Of a stretch of DNA of 37,154 nt, positions 25,777-32,012 are shown piece after piece. Below the pieces are notes generated by a model. The model worked only from the letters and a program-made list of their open reading frames with translations. It was not told where the DNA came from and did not search any database. The DNA lies in IMG/VR virus record IMGVR_UViG_3300046742_000121, positions 1-37,154 of that record, one strand, 5' to 3'. The stretch is from a virus. The stretch's first letter is position 1. The number at the start of each line of letters is the position of its first letter. A program made the translations under genes and the position numbers.

Positions 25777-26442
25777 CTATTCGTACCTAACCTTCACCCA
25801 GTGTGGGGTGTCTTTATTATTCCAGAGGTAGGTGTGATTTACTTTTTTGAGAACTACACCTTCAAAAGGGTAGTCGTCCGTGGTTTCGTTTATTATCTTC
25901 ATGTCACGATACAGTTCCCCGTATGTCCTGACGCCTGCTTGTGAGGGCAGGGCACAAATGTCATACTCGAAGTGCGACATGTGTGCGGGCTGACATGGCA
26001 AGGTCGACTTGATAATCAAGTGCCTTAGTCCATACGGGGTTGGTGTCTCGCCGAAGCTACGAGTTTCATTGTTCGCATCTCTGTATGTACCTAGGTCTCG
26101 TCGTCCCATTGTGTACATATTGGGCACATCTAGCAGAGCACATTTGCCTGCGTTTGGCCCTGTGGGAAGATATTCTATATCAAACACCCTCTCACCAAAG
26201 AGGAACCTTAGTTCTTTATATATATCTCCAAGCTTTTCTTGGAAATCTCTTTGATATATTTTACCGTGGCGATTGAACGCCATACCATGTGAAAGAATCA
26301 CACGGTCACCATCGAGCTTAGCTTGCTCAATCCAATCACCCTTCAGGTTTTTGAATGTAAGCTCCGACCCCGCCACTGGACGCTCAGGCGTGCCAGGGCA
26401 AAGGTTGTGCTGCTCAATGTCTAGTTCTGACATTTTACTCAT
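25777..26442 (-). CDS. Minimal ATP-dependent DNA/RNA ligase (nucleotidyltransferase domain only)
   Basis: A 221-aa protein with the covalent nucleotidyltransferase motifs: I AKLDGDR with Lys42, Ia AFNRHGKI, III VFDIE with Glu90, IV FEGVVLKK at 193-200, and V HWVKVR at 214-219. It ends straight after motif V, so the OB-fold domain that normally completes a DNA ligase is missing. A separate OB-fold partner or an RNA-ligase-like role is possible. Known role: seal nicks via an enzyme-AMP intermediate. It is followed in the same frame by the DnaA-IV gene. The catalytic domain call is sure, the substrate open. Confidence 0.82.
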   Translation of the reverse strand: MSKMSELDIEQHNLCPGTPERPVAGSELTFKNLKGDWIEQAKLDGDRVILSHGMAFNRHGKIYQRDFQEKLGDIYKELRFLFGERVFDIEYLPTGPNAGKCALLDVPNMYTMGRRDLGTYRDANNETRSFGETPTPYGLRHLIIKSTLPCQPAHMSHFEYDICALPSQAGVRTYGELYRDMKIINETTDDYPFEGVVLKKVNHTYLWNNKDTPHWVKVRYE

Positions 26443-26900
26443 TTGAATAACTTACGGAAGAACTTGATAATTCTTTTCCATAGGTTGGGTTTCTTTCTAG
26501 CCTTAGTCGTACACTTGCGTGCACTTTGCCATCCTGGTTGATTGACCTTGAGGTCAAACTTTGGGTGACTCAGGAATAGTTCCCTGACTTGGTGCGGGTT
26601 AACGCAGTATGTAACTGCAGGCTTCTCAGCAGGGACACCAAGAGTGGGCACCTTTATACTTTTTGACTCGAGGATACCTCTCTTCCTCCATCTGTATATA
26701 AAGTTACTAATGGATGCCATAGTTGGCTCCCTGTAGTAACCCTCAGCTCTTGACTTCATGTAGCAGAACTCAACTTTTATTCTGCGCACGACTTTCTCAA
26801 TGGACATGAAATCAACCTCATGTCCTCCGATTGGCTCAGCTCCAATTATTTGCCGAGCCAATCTGTCAGCTCTTTCTTTTTCTTTAATAACCTGTACCAT
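26439..26900 (-). CDS. Possible DNA-binding protein, unknown
   Basis: A 153-aa basic protein coupled to the ligase by ATGA. A helix-rich centre (MSIEKVVRRIKVEFCYMKS; TMASISNFIYRWRKRGILES) looks like a winged-helix or HTH region, with 'SNFIYRWRKRGILE' as the likely recognition helix and wing. The C-terminus is very basic and aromatic (NLWKRIIKFFRKLFK), amphipathic and possibly membrane- or DNA-associated. Its function is unknown. Confidence 0.6.
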   Translation of the reverse strand: MVQVIKEKERADRLARQIIGAEPIGGHEVDFMSIEKVVRRIKVEFCYMKSRAEGYYREPTMASISNFIYRWRKRGILESKSIKVPTLGVPAEKPAVTYCVNPHQVRELFLSHPKFDLKVNQPGWQSARKCTTKARKKPNLWKRIIKFFRKLFK

Positions 26901-27252
26901 TTTTAATCATTTCCCTTCTTTTCCTTAGTGGTCCGTAGTTCTCGTCCACTTTCTTGGCCATCTCTTCATCCGTATAGGTATAGAGAGCACGATGCTTGTG
27001 ATATTGTGCAGGCCAATGGATTCCGAAGATTTCCTCATCCTCGTCAGCACGCTTATTGCAGTTAATTGCATCAGTATCCTCAACTCTCTTGATGAATGGT
27101 TTACCACCATCTACGCCCTCAAGTCCAAGCTTCAGTAGCTCATCTGCATTAGCCTCGAAGTTGAAGTCCATGACATGCATGGCATGGAACTCTTCCTTAG
27201 TGAAGGTTCCTTTCATTACGCCCGAAAATGGCGGTAGACAATACTTACTCAT
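26884..27252 (-). CDS. Unknown 122-aa protein
   Basis: Overlaps both neighbours (17 bases and ATGA). It is acidic in the middle (KRADEDEEIFGIHWPAQYHK) and helical and basic at the end (YGPLRKRREMIKNGTGY). Several His and Cys residues are scattered without a clear metal motif. No family recognised. Confidence 0.6.
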   Translation of the reverse strand: MSKYCLPPFSGVMKGTFTKEEFHAMHVMDFNFEANADELLKLGLEGVDGGKPFIKRVEDTDAINCNKRADEDEEIFGIHWPAQYHKHRALYTYTDEEMAKKVDENYGPLRKRREMIKNGTGY

Positions 27253-27851
27253 TGAATCCTCTCCAAGTCATAGGTGATACTGCCTTTATCCCAGTTAGGT
27301 CTGTCGCTAACTGATACTTTGCAGTACTTGTACTCAGTAGACTCCTTGGGAGCTAACCGAATGAGAGTGTGGATAGACTGCCAGTCCTCTATTAACAAGA
27401 GGTCACGCTCATCTACACCCTCGGGAAAGGTGTCGTGATGAAAGAACATATGCTCGCTTACCCATTTATGTCCTGGACGATACCCGACTTCAAGCTTGGC
27501 AAGGTACTCCTTACCCTTGGCGGTCAGTTCCCATCCTCGGACATCTGCCTTCCATCCGTAGACGAAGTCATTGGATATGAGTTCGTTGGACACAGGAGGC
27601 ATATTTTCCCACTCTGGCAAAAACTCATATTTCGCATGGTTTGTTTGCACATCTTGCAATTGCTTCATGCGGTCGATGAGCATTACCGGTATCCTGTGCG
27701 GACTACACGCATCGAGTGTGTGTGCGTCCGACGGCACGGTAACCGTGTGAAGGTCACCGTTAATCCTGCTGACCATGTGGTCAGGCAGGTCCTTGTGGTA
27801 GTAAGGGTTTGTTTGTGCCTTACTGCTTTCTTCAGTAGTCATCATTTCCAT
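27249..27851 (-). CDS. Unknown 200-aa protein, winged-helix-like middle
   Basis: The first ATG in frame is at 27863, but GAGGAG lies four bases before the ATG at 27851 (and ten before one at 27845), so the later start is preferred. The middle (SNDFVYGWKADVRGWELTAK, then KGKEYLAKLEVGYRPG) has the 'W.LT.KG..YL' turn seen in phage winged-helix proteins. The C-terminus is beta-rich (YKYCKVSVSDRPNWDKG). A DNA-binding role is a guess. Confidence 0.6.
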   Translation of the reverse strand: MEMMTTEESSKAQTNPYYHKDLPDHMVSRINGDLHTVTVPSDAHTLDACSPHRIPVMLIDRMKQLQDVQTNHAKYEFLPEWENMPPVSNELISNDFVYGWKADVRGWELTAKGKEYLAKLEVGYRPGHKWVSEHMFFHHDTFPEGVDERDLLLIEDWQSIHTLIRLAPKESTEYKYCKVSVSDRPNWDKGSITYDLERIQ

Positions 27852-28071
27852 ATAACTCCTCATCTACTAGGTCCTGAACCATCTCTGATGCGTCAGTCCC
27901 ATTATCCCTAATGATTGGCAGAATGTCTGCTGCCGTTACTCTGCCCTCGTCTAGTATTGAGTCGGATAGTCTTTTCATTTCTCGGAGATGTCCGAGCATT
28001 GAGTCCGCAGGTGCAGACTCAATCACCTGAGCCATAGTTTTAGGCTCAGTATTGTCATTTTGTATACTCAT
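27832..28071 (-). CDS. Unknown 79-aa acidic protein
   Basis: Acidic and helical throughout (ADSMLGHLREMKRLSDSILD; ASEMVQDLVDEELYGND). It overlaps its upstream neighbour by 17 bases and the next gene by about 20. Size and charge resemble small phage inhibitors of host enzymes, but no specific match is recognised. Confidence 0.55.
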   Translation of the reverse strand: MSIQNDNTEPKTMAQVIESAPADSMLGHLREMKRLSDSILDEGRVTAADILPIIRDNGTDASEMVQDLVDEELYGNDDY

Positions 28072-28411
28072 TTTCGTACTGGTAGTAGTTTTGTAGCCTG
28101 AGGTACTTAGCTGTCTCTACCCAGGTTTCGTTTGATATTGCATTGTAAACGCCATCCTTTTGTTGCTTTTTCTCATTAGCAATAAGCTCATCCCCTTTTT
28201 TAATGGTAGCTTCGCATAGCTCATTGATGGCTTGAATGATGAACGGGCCAACCATTGGGTTACTGAATTGGCAGAGATACTTGAGGTACTCACCGTTGCT
28301 CATTCTCCGCTTAAACTCATGCACGCCTCCATCATGGTCAGACTTCATGAGCGGTTTTGTTTCCACATGGCTCAAGCCTGCGAAACCTTTAAGTTTTATT
28401 TTATCCTTCAT
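28055..28411 (-). CDS. Unknown 118-aa protein
   Basis: The ATG at 28411 (MKDKIKLKGFAGLSHVETKP) is chosen because the upstream in-frame stretch (LLIIIS) lies in AT-rich spacer DNA. The rest is mixed, with a helical middle (VGPFIIQAINELCEATIKK) and an aromatic end (LRLQNYYQYENEYTK). Spacer DNA at 28412-28448 holds TTGTTA/TATAAG-like boxes with poor spacing, so no promoter is claimed. No family recognised. Confidence 0.58.
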   Translation of the reverse strand: MKDKIKLKGFAGLSHVETKPLMKSDHDGGVHEFKRRMSNGEYLKYLCQFSNPMVGPFIIQAINELCEATIKKGDELIANEKKQQKDGVYNAISNETWVETAKYLRLQNYYQYENEYTK

Positions 28412-28448
28412 GATACTTATAATAATTAGTAACAATATTGTTATTAGT

Positions 28449-29033
28449 TTAGCAATAACCGATTTTCACAAGATGATAACCAAGGTTTTGCTCGGGTGCG
28501 AATGGAGTGTTGAATCTAAGCTGTGCAACATCATACACCTTGTTAGAATCAACACCCTTGAGTACTGTGGTACTCACCGTAGGCGTAGAGTCATCCACAT
28601 TGATTGGCCGCTGCTTAACTGACCCGTCACGGGCGGTGTACTTTAGGATGGCACCATTTTTCGTGCGCGTGATAGTTGCAGGCACTGGGTTGTGCGTGCG
28701 TACATCATCTGCCTTTGCGAGCACTCTGTTCGCACGCTCGAGCTTGTTTTGCATGTGCACTCTGCCTCCTTGGCGTTCGGCAATCCTTTTCTTTTTGTTC
28801 TTGTATATGACCCGTCCTTTGTTGTCACGAACAACGAAACCATGTTCGAAGTTGTGGGTGGCTTGTTCGCGCATCCATCGGACGCCATCGACCACCGGTC
28901 TGCTTGCCTTGCCAAGCATCTGCAGTAGCCATTTAGTAGGCTGAAACCGCACTTTGTCCCCCTTTATGGGCGTTAATGTGAATGCAAGTTGAGCACGGCT
29001 CGACCTGCGTGATGTGTTGTATGTATTTTTCAT
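28449..29033 (-). CDS. Unknown 194-aa basic protein
   Basis: Arg/Lys-rich throughout (SRRSSRAQLAFTLTPIKG; VIYKNKKKRIAERQGGRVHM) with beta-type segments in the second half (ATITRTKNGAILKYTARDG; DSTPTVSTTVLKGVDSNK). It looks like a nucleic acid-binding protein and is one of the first - strand genes after the structured RNA. No family recognised. Confidence 0.6.
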   Translation of the reverse strand: MKNTYNTSRRSSRAQLAFTLTPIKGDKVRFQPTKWLLQMLGKASRPVVDGVRWMREQATHNFEHGFVVRDNKGRVIYKNKKKRIAERQGGRVHMQNKLERANRVLAKADDVRTHNPVPATITRTKNGAILKYTARDGSVKQRPINVDDSTPTVSTTVLKGVDSNKVYDVAQLRFNTPFAPEQNLGYHLVKIGYC

Positions 29034-29039
29034 TTTATA

Positions 29040-29189
29040 TTAGTACCTCACTTTAGTGCGAGGTAAGTGAAATCGTTGTAGTTGTGGAGGGCGTGGTATG
29101 TAGTTTTGCTTAATCTCATTCCATGTCCTGTTTCTTTCGCCTAGCTCAATGATTATCCAGGCGATGTAATGGTCTAATTTGTTCATCAT
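29040..29189 (-). CDS. Unknown 49-aa protein
   Basis: The ATG at 29189 overlaps the previous stop as ATGA and is preferred over an upstream in-frame start. The product begins MMNKLDHYIAWIIIELGERN, helical and amphipathic, and ends basic (PRPPQLQRFHLPRTKVRY). Weakly supported on its own, but it fits the coupled array. Confidence 0.5.
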   Translation of the reverse strand: MMNKLDHYIAWIIIELGERNRTWNEIKQNYIPRPPQLQRFHLPRTKVRY

Positions 29190-29560
29190 CGTTGTATCCC
29201 TAAGAACTCGTATGGGCATCCGCTGGACCAATCCCATGTAGCTAGTAGAATATTTGCCTCACGACGCTTATTGCGTGGCTTGCGACCGCCATTGCGAAAG
29301 CCACGATTGTTGAAAACTCGACGCCGGTTCCACTCCGCGCCTAGCTGTACTCCCCACTCTTTGTTGCGGTTGGCAGGTATTCCATAGTATCTGCCCGTTG
29401 CATACTTGCATGGGCGAGGTCGTTCCATTGGTTCAGTGACGGGCATGTCATCAAACCTGTCGAGTTTGGGTTCAAGGCTGGCGATAACATCACCATATCT
29501 TTCTTCCACGAATTTTAGTGTGCGTCCCGTGATAACGCGTTCTTTCTTTGTTATTTTCAT
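29186..29560 (-). CDS. Unknown 124-aa basic protein
   Basis: A basic protein with an Arg/Asn-rich centre (WNRRRVFNNRGFRNGGRKP) that looks disordered and RNA- or DNA-binding, flanked by ordered ends (RTLKFVEERYGDVIASLEP; LLATWDWSSGCPYEFLG). It lies two genes downstream of the large structured RNA. No family recognised; an RNA-binding partner is speculation. Confidence 0.58.
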   Translation of the reverse strand: MKITKKERVITGRTLKFVEERYGDVIASLEPKLDRFDDMPVTEPMERPRPCKYATGRYYGIPANRNKEWGVQLGAEWNRRRVFNNRGFRNGGRKPRNKRREANILLATWDWSSGCPYEFLGIQR

Positions 29561-29561
29561 A

Positions 29562-29756
29562 TTAGCATCCTGTGGGCATCCCTTGGCGGTTATGAGCCGA
29601 TTTCAGCGCCACATCCTTACTTGTTGGTGGTCGATGGGATAGCACAGTCTTGTATGTTGGACTATGCTTCCCGTTAGGTACTAGGACGGTTGTCCTGTAC
29701 TTCGGTAGTGGACCATTGAGAATGTCTGCAACGGTCGCTTTGTCTTTCCGTTTCAT
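29562..29756 (-). CDS. Unknown 64-aa protein, first gene after the structured RNA
   Basis: The ATG at 29756 (MKRKDKATVADILNGPLPKY) is preferred. A GTG 21 bases upstream lies inside a long hairpin belonging to the structured RNA. No good ribosome-binding site is seen. The sequence is basic with a Pro/Ser-rich second half (KTVLSHRPPTSKDVALKSA). The short distance (7 bases) from the RNA's last hairpin to this start suggests that the RNA and mRNA share a transcript or are separated by processing. Confidence 0.5.
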   Translation of the reverse strand: MKRKDKATVADILNGPLPKYRTTVLVPNGKHSPTYKTVLSHRPPTSKDVALKSAHNRQGMPTGC

Positions 29757-29763
29757 AAATATT

Positions 29764-29796
29764 GCCACATCGTACACCGAATGGCGTACGTGTGGC
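29764..29796 (-). ncRNA. Long terminal hairpin of the structured RNA
   Basis: On the - strand GCCACA pairs with TGTGGC and, inside a one-base bulge, CGTACGCC pairs with GGTGTACG around an ATTC loop: 14 pairs including one G-U. It is followed by AATATTT rather than a strong T-run, so it is a better 3' boundary or processing stem than an intrinsic terminator. It ends seven bases before the next gene's ATG. Confidence 0.65.
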
Positions 29797-29899
29797 GCAC
29801 CTCAACCATGACCTCGGCCATGGCACTAAGTGAGGAGAGTAAGAAACTGTTAGCTCATTATCTTTTAACATAGGTCAACCAGTAGTCTCTGGCATCATG

Positions 29900-30072
29900 T
29901 CTGGGTGGTATTTCACTGACGGCTCGTTCCAACAGGACCATTACGGCCTGTAACACAACCTGAATTGTGCCTTCATTGCCTCCCACCTATTCTACGCATA
30001 CGACATCCCATCTAAGGGAGTTGAGTGAGTCTCATCATACTCACGGGCTAGAATTGACCTATGGGGTCTACC
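29900..30072 (-). ncRNA. 23S rRNA L1-stalk-like module (domain V, about helices 74-79)
   Basis: Read from the - strand, three segments occur in 23S order. First, GGTAGACCCCATAGGTC at the 5' end (complement of 30056-30072), like GGAAAGACCCCGTGAACC just before the stalk. Second, GCGTAGAATAGGTGGGAGGC (complement of 29978-29997), like GTGTAGGATAGGTGGGAGGC. Third, GAGCCGTCAGTGAAATACC then ACCC (complement of 29903-29925), like GAGCCGACCTTGAAATACC then ACCC. By eye against the E. coli sequence I remember, the second segment with its flanks agrees at about 25 of 30 positions and the third at about 23 of 31. GGUGG and CCACC, and GGC and GCC, can pair as in the stalk. The stalk tip is replaced by two hairpins (CACAA/TTGTG and ACAGG/CCTGT). 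In ribosomes this region binds protein uL1. Confidence 0.8.
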
Positions 30073-31083
30073 GAATGGTGCATGAGCATACACCAATGGG
30101 TAGAGTTACCCTTACATGCTTCAACTCATACGATAATATGAGCAGGTTTTGTTTATATACCTTGAGCGATTCATCCTAACTAAAGGACAAGGTGTGACTA
30201 ATGTCGGTCATTACCAAGATACGCGAGTTTTATGCCGATATACAGGCAGGTCAGTTTCGTACCCAAGGATACTTGGTAAATTCCAGTAACATTCCGCTTA
30301 GCATGCTAGCGGTACACCTTCGCAAGACTGTGGCGTTCCTTCATCAAGGCTTCCAAGTTATTAGAATAACTATGCTCGTCACCAAAAGCGGTGAGTCGTG
30401 AAGGTATTTCACCTGGACGGCGCGGAGTTTATGCTCCTACGGGCTCGTCTTGCGTTTTTGTATAGCGATTGGCTCCCACATTGCAGGGATTTCACACCTT
30501 GGTATGGTGCTACGTACGTTGGTAAACCCTGACCAACCGCTCGAAAACAACCGAAACATTTCCTCTGGGGAAGACATACAAACATCCACTAAGCCAATAC
30601 CCTATACAGCTATATACAGAAGTAATGCTAACCCATAATACCTAGAACATGGTAAGGTAAGAGAGAAACAAACAATAATAACACGTCTTATCAACATACC
30701 ACTGATGTATCTGCATATGTACCAAAGTAACTCCAACGGGTCATCCCAAGGAGCTAAGCGTCAACCAAACGACACAAGAACACAATAGGGTCCACCCAAT
30801 TACATCATTACATATGCACAGTGATAGCAAGGCACTTTACGCAATGCCAAAGCGAATAAAGATTGCTTGGTAGGTCAAAGCACAACCCATACATAAATGC
30901 ATGGCATCGAACAATGACAACGCAACCAAAACGCGCGTTCAAGCTAGAATCATGAATGACACCGATTCGCAGGCGTCACCCCAAGAGGCATGAAACGATT
31001 GACAATTCTCAAAAGCAAATAATCACATACTACTTTGATACTTACGCGCCAATTCCACCGTGATAGCAGACAGCGAGTGAATC

Positions 31084-31118
31084 CTTGACGCGCGAAAAAA
31101 AAGTTTCGTTTCGTCAAG
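31084..31118. repeat. Inverted repeat CTTGACG...CGTCAAG
   Basis: CTTGACG (31084-31090) and CGTCAAG (31112-31118) are perfect complements. Inside them CGAAA and TTTCG also pair around an A-rich loop, forming a long cruciform-capable hairpin. Neither strand has a terminator-like T-run after the stem. Confidence 0.6.
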
Positions 31119-31133
31119 TGAGTATTCGCAACC

Positions 31134-31156
31134 CTTACAAGCAAAAAACTTGTAAG
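31134..31156. repeat. Inverted repeat CTTACAAG...CTTGTAAG
   Basis: CTTACAAG (31134-31141) and CTTGTAAG (31149-31156) are perfect eight-base complements around CAAAAAA. The stem is AT-rich and lacks a following T-run on either strand, so a protein-binding or origin element is more likely than a terminator. Confidence 0.6.
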
Positions 31157-31195
31157 ATTGAGAAAGTCTAAACTCTATAGATAGATGACTCATTG

Positions 31196-31212
31196 CAAGC
31201 TTTGCAAGCTTG
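31196..31212. repeat. Palindrome CAAGCTT-TGC-AAGCTTG
   Basis: CAAGCTT (31196-31202) and AAGCTTG (31206-31212) are perfect complements around a three-base centre. The size and spacing suit a dimeric repressor operator. Confidence 0.5.
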
Positions 31213-31260
31213 TCTGATTGCATCTATAGCAAGTTATATATGGTAGACATTTGAAAGGGT

Positions 31261-31361
31261 TTGTTTACATTTCTATTGCATCGCAACCGCCAATAATTGG
31301 CGCGTCGAAATCAATTTACTTTGTCAAATATTGTTTACGCATCGCAACGCATCGCAACCGC
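31261..31361. repeat. Iteron-like repeats TTGTTTAC and GCATCGCAAC(CGC)
   Basis: On the + strand TTGTTTAC occurs at 31261-31268 and 31331-31338. GCATCGCAAC occurs at 31278-31287, 31339-31348 and 31349-31358, the first and last extended to GCATCGCAACCGC. A related TGTTTAC lies at 31821-31827 in front of the 31791 gene. TTGTTTACA shares six of nine positions with the DnaA box TTATCCACA, so these may be sites for the phage DnaA domain IV protein. Operators are an alternative. Confidence 0.5.
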
Positions 31362-31417
31362 TTGCAATATTCCAAATTATCAAATGTCCTTTGAAAGAAC
31401 ATAAATTGATTTAACCC

Positions 31418-31453
31418 AAAAAAAACCCTACCGCTCGAAATTGAGCGGTAGGG
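31418..31453 (-). terminator. Rho-independent terminator of the 31468-31791 gene
   Basis: A perfect 11-bp stem (CCCTACCGCTC/GAGCGGTAGGG, 31426-31436 and 31443-31453) with a six-base loop is followed on the - strand by eight Ts (31418-31425). It lies 15 bases after the stop of the upstream gene and separates that gene's transcript from the structured-RNA region. Confidence 0.92.
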
Positions 31454-31467
31454 CATAAGACCAAAAT

Positions 31468-31791
31468 TTAGCGGTAGGTATCGGAACCAAGAGAAGATTT
31501 AACTTTCACTCTTCCCGCCCGATTTCTCAATTCAACGATTTGAGTCTCCTTGACTGAAATAATACCATTGGAAGTATTACCATTTTTAGACTCGCCAATG
31601 AGATTATTTAACAATGAAGATTTAACTTCTTTGTTCTTTTCCATATCGGCAATCATTTCGAGTGCTTTCATTGGCACTTTACCATTGTCTAGTAAACCGC
31701 TGATTTTACGCTCTCCTTGTGCATTGACTGACAAAGTGAGCGTAAGGGTTTGGGATACCGCTTTTGGTGTTTCTTGTATTACTTGTGGCAT
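31468..31791 (-). CDS. Unknown 107-aa protein in its own transcription unit
   Basis: The ATG at 31791 is chosen because AAGGAG lies nine bases upstream. A longer in-frame version starting at 31851 would run through the leader. The product (MPQVIQETPKAVSQTLTLTL; GERKISGLLDNGKVPMKALE; ELRNRAGRVKVKSSLGSDTY) is Ser/Thr/Lys-rich with short strands and helices. No family recognised. A strong ribosome-binding site, its own intrinsic terminator and isolation from other genes suggest a highly expressed early or regulatory protein. The leader contains one copy of the TGTTTAC motif found in the neighbouring repeat region, perhaps an operator. Confidence 0.7.
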   Translation of the reverse strand: MPQVIQETPKAVSQTLTLTLSVNAQGERKISGLLDNGKVPMKALEMIADMEKNKEVKSSLLNNLIGESKNGNTSNGIISVKETQIVELRNRAGRVKVKSSLGSDTYR

Positions 31792-31883
31792 AATATTGTA
31801 CTCCTTATTTTTTGGGTTAATGTTTACACCATAGCAAACCCTTACAAACAAGCGGTTTGTTACTAACTAGGGATGCAGTAACA

Positions 31884-31900
31884 CCCCCCCCTTTGGGGGG
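31884..31900. repeat. C8-TTT-G6 hairpin in divergent spacer
   Basis: Eight Cs (31884-31891), TTT and six Gs (31895-31900) form a very GC-rich hairpin between the 31791 gene and the tRNA. No T-run follows. It might be a structural element or transcription barrier; nothing identifies it. Confidence 0.45.
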
Positions 31901-31979
31901 AACGGGATTATCGCCATCCACCATAATATACACCTTTTCTCAAGTTTCCATGGATTTGGAAATTGCCTAAACTACAAAA

Positions 31980-32007
31980 TTGCGGTGGGAATATGATTTT
32001 GTACAAA
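31980..32007 (+). promoter_or_regulatory. Putative promoter of the tRNA gene
   Basis: TTGCGG (31980-31985), a 16-base spacer and TACAAA (32002-32007) lie directly before the tRNA, placing initiation close to its first base. Both boxes are imperfect, so confidence is modest. Confidence 0.35.
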
Positions 32008-32012
32008 AAAAT

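Larger units (their letters stand above)
29764..30978 (-). ncRNA. Large structured phage RNA with an L1-stalk-like module (candidate new or GOLLD/ROOL-like)
   Basis: No credible protein frame exists here, yet hairpins are dense: 30957-30978, 30887-30904, 30731-30753, 30519-30538, 30425-30438, 30399-30413, 30381-30394, 30263-30276, 30125-30142, 30098-30111, 30076-30095, 29806-29823 and 29764-29796. In at least five of them (30957, 30887, 30076, 29806, 29764) one pair is G-U when read from the - strand and would be A-C on the + strand, so the - strand is the RNA. The part at 29900-30072 closely resembles 23S rRNA around the L1 stalk. The size (about 1.2 kb, 5' end uncertain), phage setting and a tRNA nearby recall the giant GOLLD and ROOL RNAs, but I cannot match their sequences. 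A decayed 23S fragment is the main alternative; the intact flanking hairpins argue against it. Confidence 0.75.
30979..31417. other. AT-rich, repeat- and palindrome-rich control or origin region
   Basis: No gene is visible. The region lies upstream of the - strand structured RNA and of the whole long - strand array, so their promoter should be here, but no convincing -35/-10 pair was found. It contains iteron-like repeats (TTGTTTAC and GCATCGCAAC copies), three sizeable inverted repeats, A8 and A6 tracts, and several CTATAGAT-type palindromes. Such a mix is typical of replication origins or early control regions. The window encodes a DnaA domain IV protein, SSB and DnaB that could act here (inference). 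Confidence 0.5.

Noticed and set aside
30240-30320. Possible match of the RNA to 23S domain IV (GACCTGC...GGCATAA)
   Set aside because: The hyperconserved helix 69-71 sequence that should precede it is absent, so the resemblance is probably chance. Only the L1-stalk part is claimed.
29967-30638. Short + strand frames of about 62-70 codons in the gene-poor region
   Set aside because: They lie over hairpins of the - strand RNA, have no ribosome-binding sites and no recognisable protein character; the RNA explains the sequence better.
31195-31270. CTATAGA boxes as the promoter of the structured RNA and early array
   Set aside because: Several TATAGA/TATCTA boxes occur but none has a credible -35 at 16-18 bases, so no promoter is called.
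31884-31900. C8/G6 hairpin as a terminator
   Set aside because: No T-run follows on either strand and no gene ends beside it.
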